64,000 nt of DNA. Origin: Curtobacterium sp. MCSS17_015. Its GTDB lineage: Bacteria; Actinomycetota; Actinomycetes; Actinomycetales; Microbacteriaceae. The notes below the pieces were generated by a model. That model was not told the DNA's origin. It searched no databases and worked only from the letters and a program-made list of their open reading frames with translations. This document shows, piece by piece, positions 22,800-32,403 of this stretch (its first letter is position 1; each line of letters begins with the position of its first letter). The DNA lies in the NCBI RefSeq assembly GCF_003234265.2, contig NZ_CP126256.1:496001-560000 (forward strand), in the 5' to 3' direction. Position numbers and translations under genes: made by a program.

Positions 22800-24881
22800 C
22801 TACCCGATCAGGCTCGGCCGCAGGTCCCGCAACGTCCGCGTCCGCGTCTGCCGCGCGGTGACGAGGTACGACACCAGCAGCGCGCCGAGCAGCCAGCAGA
22901 GCAGGACCCCGGCGTCACTCCACGCCGTGGCGAGCGACCCGCCGTACATCGTCTGCCGGATCGCGTCGACCGAGTACGTCATCGGCAGCGCGAAGTGCAG
23001 CGCGGCGAGCGGCCCCGGCAGCGTCTGCCACGGGAACGTGCCGCCCGCGGTGACGAGTTGGATGAGCATGAGGACCAGCCCGAGGAACTGTCCCACCGAG
23101 CCGAGCAGCACGTTGAGCGTCATGATGATCGCCGCGAAGGTCGCCGATGCCAGGACCATGACGCCGACCGTCCCACCGGCGTGCACCACGTCGAGGTCGA
23201 GGGCGTACCGGACGATCAGGAAGAGCGCGGCCATCTGCACGACGCCGAGGAGCGCCGGGGTCAGCCAGCCGCCGAGGACGACGCGCACGGGGCGTCGGAC
23301 GGCGGTGATGGCCCGCTTCGAGATCGGCTTGAGGATGAGGAACAGCGCGTACATGCCGATCCACGCGGCGAGCGAGATGAAGAACGGGGCGAGGCCGGCG
23401 CCGTAGTTCGAGGCCGCCGCGATGTTGTCGTCGCCGACCTCCACCGGGTCGGAGATCACGGACGCCTGCGCGTTCCGCGACGACGAGGTCGACGCGGGGA
23501 TCTTCGTCCGCCCCTCGTCGAGCTGGGACGCGAGCTCGGACGAGCCGGACTCCAGCGAGTGCAGTCCGGTCGCGAGCGACTTCGCACCGTCGTCGGCCGA
23601 GGCCGCTCCGGTCGCGAGCTGCGACGCACCCGAGGACAGCTGCGGCGCGGCGGCGGCCAGCTCGTGCGTCCCGGCGGCCACCTTCGTCGCGCCGCTCGAC
23701 AGCGTCGATGCGCCGTCTGCGGCCGTGGCGATGCCCGACGACAGCTGTGGGGCGGCGTCAGCCAGCGCCGCGGCGCCGTCGGACACCTGGCGGGCTCCGG
23801 CGCTGAGGGTGTCGACCTGACCCGTGGTGGCCCCGAGTTGCTGCTTCGCGTCGGCACCTGCGCTGTTCGCGCGATCGACGGCGGAGGTGACGGTGGCGGT
23901 CAACGCCTGCTGCTGCTCGGGGGTCAGGGTGACGCCCTCGGGCAGGTTCGCGGTGATGTCCTCGAGCACGGTGCCCGCGTCGAGGGGCTGGATCGCCTGC
24001 ACCGCCGTGTTCGCCTCGTCGACGCGGGCCGCGAGTTCCGCGTTGCCTGCCGCGACCTGCGCGGCGCCGTCGGCGAGCTGGCGCGTCTGGTCCGGCAGGG
24101 CCGCGGTCTGCTGCTGCGCGTCACGGAGGCCTGTGGCCAGTGACGCCGCACCCGTCGCGACCCGCTGCGCGCCCGCGTCCAGCTGCGCGGTCTGCGACGG
24201 CAGCGCGGCGGTGCTCGACGCCAGGGTCCCGGCGCCGGTGGACAGCTGCGCCGTGCCGTCCTCGAGTGCGTCGGCTCCGTTCGCCGCCGTCGTCGCGCCG
24301 GAAGCGAGCTCGCCGGCACCGTCGACGGCGTCCCCGAGGCTGTCCCGCACGTCGGCGAGCCCGACGAGCAGCGTGGTGGCGGCCTCCTTGCCGACGCGTT
24401 CGGCGACGGCGGTCCGCATGGTCTTGCCGGCCTGCTCTGCGATGGTCGAGGCGAGGTACGAGTTCGTGTCCGCCGTGGTCATGACGAGTTCGGCGCGCTC
24501 GGGGTGGTCGGACTGCGCGGAGGCCAGCGACTCGGAGAAGTCGTGCGGGATCGTCACGACGAAGTCGTAGGTGCCGTTGCGCACGCCGGACCGGGCGTCC
24601 GCCGCGGTGGTCTCGGTCCAGTCGAAGTCGTGGCCGTCGACGGCCTCCTCCGCGACGTCCTTCCCGTAGTCGACGTGTTCACCGTCGAGGGTCGCACCGG
24701 CGTCCTGGTCCACGATGGCCGCCGGGATCTGGTCGAGCTTGGCGTACGGGTCGCGGTTCGCCCAGAGGTACGCGCCGCCGTACAGCAGCGGCACGCACAT
24801 GAGGGCGATGAACGCCAGCCGCGCGAGCGGGGTGGCGGTGAGGCGCGCGAGTTCGGCGCGGACGAGGGCGGGGATGGTCAC
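22800..24881 (-). CDS. YhgE/Pip-domain membrane protein (ABC-2 permease-like)
   Basis: YhgE/Pip proteins are ABC-2-type permease relatives found in Gram-positive secretion and phage-infection contexts. The 693 residues start with one helix (LARLAFIALMCVPLLYGGAYLW). A large extracytoplasmic domain of about 450 residues follows, with the family entry VDQDAGATLDGEHVDYGKDV and then many Ala/Gly/Ser-rich heptad-like repeats of the type L-x-x-G-A-x-x-L-A-x-G. Five C-terminal helices close the protein (FFISLAAWIGMYALFLILKP, GGTFPWQTLPGPLAALHFALP). The GTG 24881 overlaps the preceding ABC-like gene's stop by 4 bp. The operon also contains a TetR regulator, suggesting an inducible export or envelope function. 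Confidence 0.88.
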   Translation of the reverse strand: MTIPALVRAELARLTATPLARLAFIALMCVPLLYGGAYLWANRDPYAKLDQIPAAIVDQDAGATLDGEHVDYGKDVAEEAVDGHDFDWTETTAADARSGVRNGTYDFVVTIPHDFSESLASAQSDHPERAELVMTTADTNSYLASTIAEQAGKTMRTAVAERVGKEAATTLLVGLADVRDSLGDAVDGAGELASGATTAANGADALEDGTAQLSTGAGTLASSTAALPSQTAQLDAGAQRVATGAASLATGLRDAQQQTAALPDQTRQLADGAAQVAAGNAELAARVDEANTAVQAIQPLDAGTVLEDITANLPEGVTLTPEQQQALTATVTSAVDRANSAGADAKQQLGATTGQVDTLSAGARQVSDGAAALADAAPQLSSGIATAADGASTLSSGATKVAAGTHELAAAAPQLSSGASQLATGAASADDGAKSLATGLHSLESGSSELASQLDEGRTKIPASTSSSRNAQASVISDPVEVGDDNIAAASNYGAGLAPFFISLAAWIGMYALFLILKPISKRAITAVRRPVRVVLGGWLTPALLGVVQMAALFLIVRYALDLDVVHAGGTVGVMVLASATFAAIIMTLNVLLGSVGQFLGLVLMLIQLVTAGGTFPWQTLPGPLAALHFALPMTYSVDAIRQTMYGGSLATAWSDAGVLLCWLLGALLVSYLVTARQTRTRTLRDLRPSLIG

Positions 24882-25618
24882 GAGCGGGTCTCCAGGGGAG
24901 CGGTTGCGTCGGTGGTGTCGGAGGTCTCGGTCGGGAGGCCCGGAGGGGCGTCCTCGGTCCGGGTCGCGTCCTCGGGACCCTCGGGGGTGGTGTCCGCCAC
25001 GTCGTCGTGGTCGGTGATCGTGTCGAGCAGGGCGGTCGCCGTCTCGGCCGCGGCCTTCGACGTGACGAGCACGACGGTCACTCCGCGGCGCGCGATGTCG
25101 CGCACGACGGCGAACCAGTCGGCGACCGCGCCGCCGTGCCGTTCTGGTGCGGTGATGACGAGTCCGGTCACGTCCGGCCGCAGGAGCGCGAGCTCGGCGA
25201 GGAGGCGCACGCGGGCATCGGTCGGCACCCGCTGCACGTGGGTGTCCGCCCAGCGCGTCACGTCGAGTTCGTCGAGCACGGTCGCGGCGTCCGACCGCGA
25301 GGGCCGACGGTCCGCGAAGGCGAGTTCCTCGTGCACGATCTGCTTGAGGGTCATCACCGGGAAGGGCTCGGCGACGCCGGGGGTGTCGACGAGGGCGAAC
25401 GTGCGTCGGACGGCCGCGGGGTCGTCGTGCCCGTCGAGGAGCACCTGTCCGGTGTCCGGCTTCATCCGACCGCCGGCGACGAGGGACGCGAGCACGGGTG
25501 CCTGTTCGGTCTCGACCGCGACGATGCCCGGGTGCCCGGGGGCGGCGACGGCACTGACGACCGGGAGCGCGGCCCCGGGGCCGGTGCCGATGCCGACGGC
25601 GGCGAGTTCGAGCGTCAT
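24878..25618 (-). CDS. Degenerate ABC-ATPase-like protein paired with YhgE/Pip
   Basis: This 246-residue protein has the overall plan of an ABC transporter ATPase, with its ATP-binding motifs replaced. The Walker A position reads AVETEQAPVLASLVAGG instead of GxxGxGKS. PDTGQVLLDGHDDPAAVRRT matches the usual strand pair after it. FPVMTLKQIVHEELAFADRR is Q-loop-like. VPTDARVRLLAELALLRPDV occupies the signature region without LSGGQ. Walker B reads GLVITAPERHGG without D-E. The last 45 residues are acidic and disordered. The ATG at 25618 overlaps the TetR stop, and the stop overlaps the permease start, so all three are coupled. Probably it is a non-hydrolysing structural partner; this is inferred. 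Confidence 0.7.
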   Translation of the reverse strand: MTLELAAVGIGTGPGAALPVVSAVAAPGHPGIVAVETEQAPVLASLVAGGRMKPDTGQVLLDGHDDPAAVRRTFALVDTPGVAEPFPVMTLKQIVHEELAFADRRPSRSDAATVLDELDVTRWADTHVQRVPTDARVRLLAELALLRPDVTGLVITAPERHGGAVADWFAVVRDIARRGVTVVLVTSKAAAETATALLDTITDHDDVADTTPEGPEDATRTEDAPPGLPTETSDTTDATAPLETRS

Positions 25619-26262
25619 GCGTGGTCCTCCGGGACGGGAGTGGGAGCGGGGAGTGCGAGGAGGGCGGTGCGCCAGTCGACGCCGGCCATGCCGAGGGCCG
25701 AGACCACGACCATGCGGCGGCCGGCGTCGTCGGAGGTGCCGGAGCGCGTGGCTTCGTCGAGGACGGCCAGGCAGGCGCCCTCGACCAGGCGGCCGAGCGT
25801 CGCGGCGTCGACGTCGTCGCGCAGGGTGCCGTCCGCGATGCCGAGTGCGCAGGCATCACGGACCTGGGCGCGCAGCGGCGCGAAGACGGCGGCGACCGTC
25901 TCGACGAGGGGACCGCGGACGGCGATGACGGCCATCGAGCGGACGTGCGAGACCTCGGTCCAGAGCGACACCGCGATCCTGGCGAGCCGGGAGGCCGGGG
26001 GCAGCTCCACGAGTTCGGCCCGGGTGGGCATCGCGTCCAGGATGCGCTCGGCTCCACCCGCGACGACCTCGCGGACGAGGTCGTCGCGCGAGGGGAAGTG
26101 TCCGTAGACCGCACGCCGTGAGAGCCCGGCGGCACCCGCGATCGATTCGAGCGAGGCGTCCGGGTCGGCCTGCAGCACGGTCCGCGCGGCCTGCACGAGC
26201 GCGGCGCGGTTCTCCGTGGCGTCCCGTCGTGGCGCACGGGTCTGCCGTTCTGCGGTGGTCAT
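25615..26262 (-). CDS. TetR-family regulator of the YhgE/Pip operon
   Basis: This 215-residue regulator has a TetR helix-turn-helix (SLESIAGAAGLSRRAVYGHFPSRDDLVREV, the canonical Y-x-x-F-x-x-K/R-x-x-L end) and a helical ligand domain. It is the first gene of a three-gene operon with 4-bp overlaps to the ABC-like gene. TAGGCT lies six bases before the ATG 26262, and a perfect 16-bp palindrome covers the region upstream of the -10. Autorepression of the whole operon is therefore likely. The inducing compound is unknown. Confidence 0.9.
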   Translation of the reverse strand: MTTAERQTRAPRRDATENRAALVQAARTVLQADPDASLESIAGAAGLSRRAVYGHFPSRDDLVREVVAGGAERILDAMPTRAELVELPPASRLARIAVSLWTEVSHVRSMAVIAVRGPLVETVAAVFAPLRAQVRDACALGIADGTLRDDVDAATLGRLVEGACLAVLDEATRSGTSDDAGRRMVVVSALGMAGVDWRTALLALPAPTPVPEDHA

Positions 26263-26268
26263 GACGAC

Positions 26269-26274
26269 AGCCTA
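26269..26274 (-). promoter_or_regulatory. -10 box of the leaderless TetR-ABC-YhgE operon
   Basis: TAGGCT on the minus strand, six bases before the ATG at 26262. Confidence 0.55.
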
Positions 26275-26280
26275 TTAACG

Positions 26281-26296
26281 TGCACACCGGTGTGCA
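26281..26296. promoter_or_regulatory. Perfect 16-bp palindrome, TetR operator
   Basis: TGCACACCGGTGTGCA is a perfect inverted repeat starting 7 bp upstream of the -10 box, covering the spacer and -35 position of the TetR operon promoter. A TetR dimer bound here would block RNA polymerase. Confidence 0.7.
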
Positions 26297-26359
26297 ACTT
26301 CGAACGGACACAGGTTCTGTCCCCTGAACTGCCGACTCCCTGTCCTGGGAAGGACCACA

Positions 26360-26365
26360 TAGCTT
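26360..26365 (+). promoter_or_regulatory. Possible -10 box of the subtilase gene
   Basis: TAGCTT, about 45 bp before the start, leaving a leader of roughly 39 nt with an AGGAG ribosome site. Confidence 0.35.
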
Positions 26366-26410
26366 CATCAGAACTTCACCCGAACGTCGGACTCACCAGG
26401 AGTGTGCTGC

Positions 26411-29400
26411 GTGCCACGAGCGACACCGCCCAACAACCCCTCCCGTCGGCATCGCGCACCGCGCCTGCTGACCTCGATCGTCGCGGTGGCGGCCCTGGCC
26501 TGCGGCGGACTCGCCGTCGGCGGCGCCGCGTCCGCCGCACCCGCCGGCAGCGCCGCCGCCGGTCTCAAGCTGACCGAGCCGCTCCGCACCGCCTCGCCGG
26601 GCACGACCGTCAGCGCCTTCGTCCGGACGACGGGCGCCGGCGCACTCGAGGTCGACGCGCAGGCGAAGGGCGGGGACCTCTCCCGCTCGAAGGCCCCGTC
26701 GTCGGCAGCGAAGAGCCGCCTCGCCACGATCCGCTCGACCAACGCGAAGGTCCTCAGCGCGGTCAAGGGCGCGGACCGCGAGGCGGCCGAGCTCTACTCG
26801 ACCGCGTACACGGTGCCCGGTGTCGCGGTCGTCGCCGACGCTGCCGCGTTCGCCGAGCTCGCGAAGCGCTCTGACGTGCTGAGCATCGCCCCGCTGCTGC
26901 CGAAGAAGGTCGTCGAGCCGGAGCGGAACCCCTCCGCCGACGCCGCGCCCTCGGGCGTCGACCCCGACCTGGCCCAGCCCGGTGCCGACGGGGTGGCGCC
27001 GAAGAACGCCGCGAGCGACCTGTACACCAAGGCCCACGACGCGTGGACCCAGACCGGGCACACCGGCGAGGGCGTGAACGTCGCCGTGATCGACACCGGC
27101 CTCGACTACACGCAGGCGGACTTCGGCGGCCCGGGCACCCGAGCCGCCTACCAGGAGGCCCTGGCCAGCACCGGCACCCCGGCCTCGAGCTGGTACGACC
27201 CGTCGAAGTACCTCGGCGGCCACGACTTCGCCGGCCCCACGTACAACGCGGACCCGCGCGACCCCGACACCTACGACCCGGTGCCCGCCCCGGACGCCAA
27301 CCCCATCGACGGCAAGGGCGGCGACCACGGCACGCACGTCGCCGGCACTGCAGCCGGTTACGGCCTGAACGCCGACAAGACGACCTTCCGCGGTGACCAC
27401 ACGACGCTCACCCCGCAGCAGGTCCAGGACATGTGGGTCGGCCCGGGCAGCGCGCCCCAGGCCGGTCTCTACGCCCTCAAGGTGTTCGGCGACCAGGGCG
27501 GGTCCACCGACCTGACCGGTGCCGCCCTCGACTGGGTCGGGCAGTCCCTCACCGAGGGGCGGAGCATCGACGTCATCAACCTGTCGCTCGGCTCCGACTA
27601 CGGCGCCGCCGACGACCCGGACAACGCGAAGATCGACGCGCTCACCGCCCGCGGTGTCCTGCCGGTGATCGCCGCCGGCAACGCCGAGGACTTCACCGAC
27701 GTCGGTGGATCGCCGGGCAACGCCGCCGGGGCCCTCACGGTCGCCGCCGCGGCGACCGGACAGAGCCTGTTCGACGGTGTCGAGGCGACCGCCCCGGCGG
27801 ACGTCGCGAAGACCTGGCGCGGCCAGTACTCGCAGCAGTTCCAGGGCGCGCTCCCGGTCGAGGGCGACGTCGTCGTCCCGACCACGAACATCGACGGCTG
27901 TGCGGCGTTCAGTGCCGACCAGGCCGCCGCGATCACGGGCAAGATCGTCTGGCTGAAGTGGACCGACGGTGCCCTCGAGTGCGGCTCGGGCGTCCGGTTC
28001 CGGAACGTCGAGGCCGCCGGCGGCATCGGCGTGCTCCTCGCCGGCACGGTGAACACCTTCGACTCGGGCATCGCCGGCAACACGACCATCCCGGGTGCCG
28101 AGCTGACCCGGGACAGCGTGGCGGGCCTCCAGGCCGCCGCCCGGGCGGGGACCCTGCACGTGCGCTTCGCCGACGAGCTCCGGGGCTTCGAGGTGGCGAC
28201 CGACGCGGACACGGTCAACACCCTGGCGTCCTTCACCAGCCGCGGTGACCACGGTTCCTACGGCGACGTCGTCAAGCCGGACATCGCCGGCCCCGGCGTG
28301 AACGTCGTCTCGGCCGCGAACGGCACCGGGAACGACCGTCTCTCGATGAGCGGCACGTCGATGGCCACCCCGCACGTCGCGGGCGTCGCCGCCCTGGCGT
28401 TCGAGGCCCACCCGGGGTGGAGCGCACCGGAGATCAAGGCCGCGCTCATGAACACGGCCACGCACGACGTGCGCCAGAGCGCGACCGACGGCCAGTCGGC
28501 GACCCTGCTCCGTCAGGGCACCGGCCGGGTCGACGCCCTCCAGGTGGTGCAGGACGGCACCACCGTCCGCAGCCAGGAGAACGGCCAGCTCGTCACCGCC
28601 TCCTTCGGCGTCGTCGAGGTCAGCGCAGCGACCACCGAGAAGCGGACCCTCCTGGTGCGCAACACCACGGCCGAGGCGCACACCTACCGCGTCGCGTACG
28701 AGTCGCGCATCGCCCAGCCGGGCGTCGTGTTCACGCTCAGCGCCGACACGGTCACCGTCCCGGCCGGCGGGACCGCCACGGTCACGCTGACCATGACGAT
28801 CGCCGACCCGACGCTCCTGCGGAAGGTCATCGACCCGACGCAGGCCGCGGTCGAGAGCGGCACGCAGCGCGAGTTCGTGCCGGCGGCCACCGGCCTGGTC
28901 ACGTTCACCCCGGCCGCCGACGGTGTCACGCCGCTCCGACTCGGTGTGTACGCCGCCCCGGAGCCGGTCAGTGCCCTGCACGCGGACGACGTCGTGTTCG
29001 AGGGCAAGGCCCGCACCAGCACCATCACCTCCGAGGGTCGCGGTCTCTCCCAGGGCACCGGCGCGACCGGCTACCAGGCACTCGTCGCACCGTTCCAGCT
29101 CGGCGGCACCGACCCGAAGGAGTCGTTCCCGGACGGCACCGCGAAGCAGACCCTCGGCGGTGCGGACATCCGCGCCTTCGGGGCCAACTCGACGGCGCTC
29201 GGCCTGGCGGACCGGTCGAAGGGCCTCGTCTCGTTCGGTGTCCAGACCGACGGTGCCGACGCGAACCCCGGTGCCTCGAACAACGTCGAGGTGCTCATCG
29301 ACACGAACCGTGACGGCGAGCCGGACTACCTGACGTACGACCGGAAGTCGGCGACCGTCGACGCGACCGTCGTGGAGACGATCGACCTGCACCAGGAGGA

Positions 29401-30091
29401 CCCGGAGAAGCAGGTCGTCGACACGCGGCCCCTCGGCGGCGTCGCCGCCGGTGTGGACGTCAACACGTTCGACTCCGCGGTCAAGGTGCTCCCGGTGTCG
29501 CTCGCGGCCCTCGGGTACACGGCGAAGTCGACCTCCGCGGTGTTCGACTACGCGGTCGTGACCGAGTCGGCCTACTCGCCCACGCTGCCGACCGCTGCCT
29601 CCTCGGTCGTGGACGACACCAAGACGGTGACGTACAACGCCTTCCAGCCGGCGGTGTCCTTCACGGCGAACGGGGCGTCGAGCCTGACCTACCCGGACAC
29701 GTCGATCAAGGTCGTCCGGGCATCGGCGAGCTCGACCTCGGCGAAGGTCCTGCTCCTGCACCTGCACAACGCGCCGGGCGACCAGGCGGACGTGCTCAGC
29801 ACGACCTCGGTGACCCCGAAGCTCGCGCTGGTGTCCGGCCGCGTCGCGGTGACGGGTTCGCTCAAGGTCGGGACGAACCTGCGTTCGCACACCGGCACGT
29901 GGAACACGGACGGCATCACGTTCACGTACAAGTGGCTCCGTGACGGCAAGGACGTCGGCATCTCGAGGTCGACGTACAAGGTCGGGTCGAAGGACGTCGG
30001 GCACAAGATCTCGTTCGTCCTGACCGCGAAGAAGTCGGGGTACGAGAGCACCTCGATCACCTCGCCGCAGACCGGCACGATCACCAGGTAG
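26411..30091 (+). CDS. Secreted subtilisin-family (S8) serine protease with PA domain
   Basis: This large extracellular endopeptidase has 1226 residues. In order it has a signal peptide (LLTSIVAVAALACGGLAVGG, cut near AASAAPAG), an inhibitor-I9-like propeptide (about residues 60-150), and the S8 domain with Asp228 in AVIDTGLDY, His306 in GDHGTHVAG and Ser650 in GTSMATPHVAG. A PA domain is inserted before the Ser motif (CAAFSADQAAAITGKIVWLK, GGIGVLLAG). Fn3/Ig-like and all-beta regions follow, with a C-terminal domain of the VTGSLKVGTNLRSHTGTW type. The catalytic triad is complete. The GTG 26411 is chosen because AGGAG (26398-26402) lies eight bases upstream; the GTG 26402 overlaps that site. 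It is divergent from the TetR operon. No cell-wall anchor is present. Confidence 0.93.
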   Translation: MPRATPPNNPSRRHRAPRLLTSIVAVAALACGGLAVGGAASAAPAGSAAAGLKLTEPLRTASPGTTVSAFVRTTGAGALEVDAQAKGGDLSRSKAPSSAAKSRLATIRSTNAKVLSAVKGADREAAELYSTAYTVPGVAVVADAAAFAELAKRSDVLSIAPLLPKKVVEPERNPSADAAPSGVDPDLAQPGADGVAPKNAASDLYTKAHDAWTQTGHTGEGVNVAVIDTGLDYTQADFGGPGTRAAYQEALASTGTPASSWYDPSKYLGGHDFAGPTYNADPRDPDTYDPVPAPDANPIDGKGGDHGTHVAGTAAGYGLNADKTTFRGDHTTLTPQQVQDMWVGPGSAPQAGLYALKVFGDQGGSTDLTGAALDWVGQSLTEGRSIDVINLSLGSDYGAADDPDNAKIDALTARGVLPVIAAGNAEDFTDVGGSPGNAAGALTVAAAATGQSLFDGVEATAPADVAKTWRGQYSQQFQGALPVEGDVVVPTTNIDGCAAFSADQAAAITGKIVWLKWTDGALECGSGVRFRNVEAAGGIGVLLAGTVNTFDSGIAGNTTIPGAELTRDSVAGLQAAARAGTLHVRFADELRGFEVATDADTVNTLASFTSRGDHGSYGDVVKPDIAGPGVNVVSAANGTGNDRLSMSGTSMATPHVAGVAALAFEAHPGWSAPEIKAALMNTATHDVRQSATDGQSATLLRQGTGRVDALQVVQDGTTVRSQENGQLVTASFGVVEVSAATTEKRTLLVRNTTAEAHTYRVAYESRIAQPGVVFTLSADTVTVPAGGTATVTLTMTIADPTLLRKVIDPTQAAVESGTQREFVPAATGLVTFTPAADGVTPLRLGVYAAPEPVSALHADDVVFEGKARTSTITSEGRGLSQGTGATGYQALVAPFQLGGTDPKESFPDGTAKQTLGGADIRAFGANSTALGLADRSKGLVSFGVQTDGADANPGASNNVEVLIDTNRDGEPDYLTYDRKSATVDATVVETIDLHQEDPEKQVVDTRPLGGVAAGVDVNTFDSAVKVLPVSLAALGYTAKSTSAVFDYAVVTESAYSPTLPTAASSVVDDTKTVTYNAFQPAVSFTANGASSLTYPDTSIKVVRASASSTSAKVLLLHLHNAPGDQADVLSTTSVTPKLALVSGRVAVTGSLKVGTNLRSHTGTWNTDGITFTYKWLRDGKDVGISRSTYKVGSKDVGHKISFVLTAKKSGYESTSITSPQTGTITR

Positions 30092-30101
30092 CAGCAGTCG
30101 A

Positions 30102-30133
30102 GAGCGGGCGGTCCGGGGACGGGCCGCCCGCTC
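30102..30133 (+). terminator. Hairpin after the subtilase gene
   Basis: GAGCGGGCGG (30102-30111) pairs perfectly with CCGCCCGCTC (30124-30133), 12-nt loop, 10 bp after the stop codon. Confidence 0.7.
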
Positions 30134-30197
30134 CGTCGTGTGCTGACCGTGCGGACGCTCTTCCGTCCGGGAGTGCGCCTAGGGGACACGTAGTTAG

Positions 30198-30215
30198 ACG
30201 AACTAGGTAGTTCGT
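30198..30215. promoter_or_regulatory. 18-bp palindrome upstream of the 55-aa gene
   Basis: ACGAACTA-GG-TAGTTCGT, perfect half-sites of eight bases, AT-richer than its surroundings and 15 bp before the ATG at 30231. It may be an operator for an unknown regulator. Confidence 0.5.
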
Positions 30216-30230
30216 GGAAGAGTCGTGGTC

Positions 30231-30398
30231 ATGCGAACGAACACCCTGGTGCAGCTCCGGCAGAACCCGATGGAGTGGCGTCGACGCGGCCTCACCCCGC
30301 CGGACGTCATCCGGGCGATGGTCGAGGAGCGCCTGTCCGAGCCCGGCCACACGCAGCCGATCGGCGACCCATCGTACGCGGACTTCTTCCGGGGCTGA
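30231..30398 (+). CDS. 55-aa hypothetical protein
   Basis: This is a short polar, charged protein (MRTNTLVQLRQNPMEWRRRG at the N-terminus, ending DPSYADFFRG) with Arg-rich and acidic halves, no membrane helix and no recognised domain. The codons are strongly G/C at third positions, like neighbouring genes. A GGAAGAG purine tract lies about ten bases upstream of the ATG. It is preceded by a perfect 18-bp palindrome and followed by the 46-bp palindromic terminator, which together frame it as an independent unit. Confidence 0.5.
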   Translation: MRTNTLVQLRQNPMEWRRRGLTPPDVIRAMVEERLSEPGHTQPIGDPSYADFFRG

Positions 30399-30458
30399 CG
30401 CTCCGGACGACCCTGACGGTCGCGCTGACCCCCGTGGTCGCGCCGACCCGACCACGGA

Positions 30459-30504
30459 CACGACGGGAGGCCCGGTACCAGCTGGTACCGGGCCTCCCGT
30501 CGTG
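30459..30504. terminator. 46-bp perfect palindrome, bidirectional terminator
   Basis: Each 23-base arm (30459-30481 and 30482-30504) is the exact reverse complement of the other, with the core ACGGGAGGCCCGG. It lies between the convergent 55-aa and 57-aa genes and is the most perfect member of the GGGAGGC hairpin family. Confidence 0.8.
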
Positions 30505-30541
30505 CTCGGCGCCGACGGGCGCCGATGTCGGCGTGACCGGC

Positions 30542-30715
30542 TCAGTTGCCGATCTTGCCGTCGGCCGCGTTCTCGGCCTTGTCGATCTGGTCGCCGTGGC
30601 CACCGCCGGTCGCCTTGTCGGCCGCGCCGGCTGCCTTGTCGAGACCGGCGTCGGTCGCCTTCTCGCCCTTGTCGCTGTTCGCGAAGTCCTTGGCCTTGTC
30701 GCTGAGGTCGCTCAT
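30542..30715 (-). CDS. MT0933-like antitoxin-family small protein (57 aa)
   Basis: This is a 57-residue, highly charged, Ala/Lys/Asp-rich protein (MSDLSDKAKDFANSDKGEKA, then DAGLDKAAGAADKATGGGHG, then DQIDKAENAAD). It matches the pattern of the actinobacterial MT0933/Rv0909 family annotated as antitoxins. No toxin gene is adjacent, so an antitoxin role here is doubtful and a stress-type small protein is equally possible. The purine-rich GGAAGGAA lies a few bases before the ATG. Its upstream region carries the 25-bp element also found before the HVA1-like gene. Confidence 0.65.
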   Translation of the reverse strand: MSDLSDKAKDFANSDKGEKATDAGLDKAAGAADKATGGGHGDQIDKAENAADGKIGN

Positions 30716-30752
30716 GGTGTTCCTTCCGTTCGTCGGATCACTGACCGGTCCA

Positions 30753-30777
30753 CCGTGCTCCGAGGACCATCCGTCCG
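30753..30777 (-). promoter_or_regulatory. Shared upstream element of small stress-type genes, copy 2
   Basis: This block contains GAGGACCATCCGTCC (30762-30776) and matches all but about two positions of 2519-2544. It lies 38-62 bp before the ATG of the 57-aa gene and abuts the end of the 52-aa gene. A weaker version (GTGCTCC, then CCGTCC) precedes the 52-aa gene. Confidence 0.5.
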
Positions 30778-30780
30778 CGC

Positions 30781-30939
30781 TCAGGCGTCGGGACGTTCCT
30801 CGGCGGCCTCGCGCCCTCGGTCGGTCTCGGGCATGACCACCTGCGGGGCGCCCTCGACGCTCCCGATGCCGCCGTCGGTGAGGTCGTCGGCCTGCTGCGT
30901 GTCGAGCAGGCGGCTCATGTCGTCGATCGGGTCGCTCAT
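30781..30939 (-). CDS. 52-aa hypothetical acidic protein
   Basis: This 52-residue acidic protein (MSDPIDDMSRLLDTQQADDL at the N-terminus, GIGSVEGAPQVVMPETDRGR later) has no recognised domain. It shares its start context (GACGGAACGGAAGGAACCCC then ATG, first codons ATGAGCGA) with the 57-aa gene just downstream, although the proteins themselves are not alike. That suggests the two upstream regions arose by duplication or are recognised by the same factor. Confidence 0.55.
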   Translation of the reverse strand: MSDPIDDMSRLLDTQQADDLTDGGIGSVEGAPQVVMPETDRGREAAEERPDA

Positions 30940-31042
30940 GGGGTTCCTTCCGTTCCGTCGGTCGTGTCCGTCCAGGGTGCTCCCGACCGGGTCGGCCGTC
31001 CACAGCCACCTGTCGGACGGTGACGCGGAGATGACCAGCCGA

Positions 31043-31048
31043 TAGACT
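31043..31048 (+). promoter_or_regulatory. purA promoter (-10)
   Basis: TAGACT, with GTGACG 17 bp upstream as a fair -35 match. The predicted leader is about 55 nt and includes a GGAGAA ribosome site. Confidence 0.5.
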
Positions 31049-31108
31049 CGGGTGGACCACCGGCCCGGACGGCCGTGTGCGGTCCTCCGCCAACGTGAGG
31101 AGAACCAG

Positions 31109-32401
<1,293 letters not shown>

Positions 32402-32403
32402 GC

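Noticed and set aside
26393..30004. A 1203-codon open frame on the minus strand opposite the subtilase gene
   Set aside because: It is the mirror of a high-GC coding frame. Its translation is Arg/Gly/Val-rich without any domain, while the plus strand encodes a complete catalytic triad.
30542..30715. A complete toxin-antitoxin pair at the 57-aa gene
   Set aside because: The adjoining small proteins do not resemble toxins and the genes do not overlap as such pairs do, so only family resemblance to the antitoxin is claimed.
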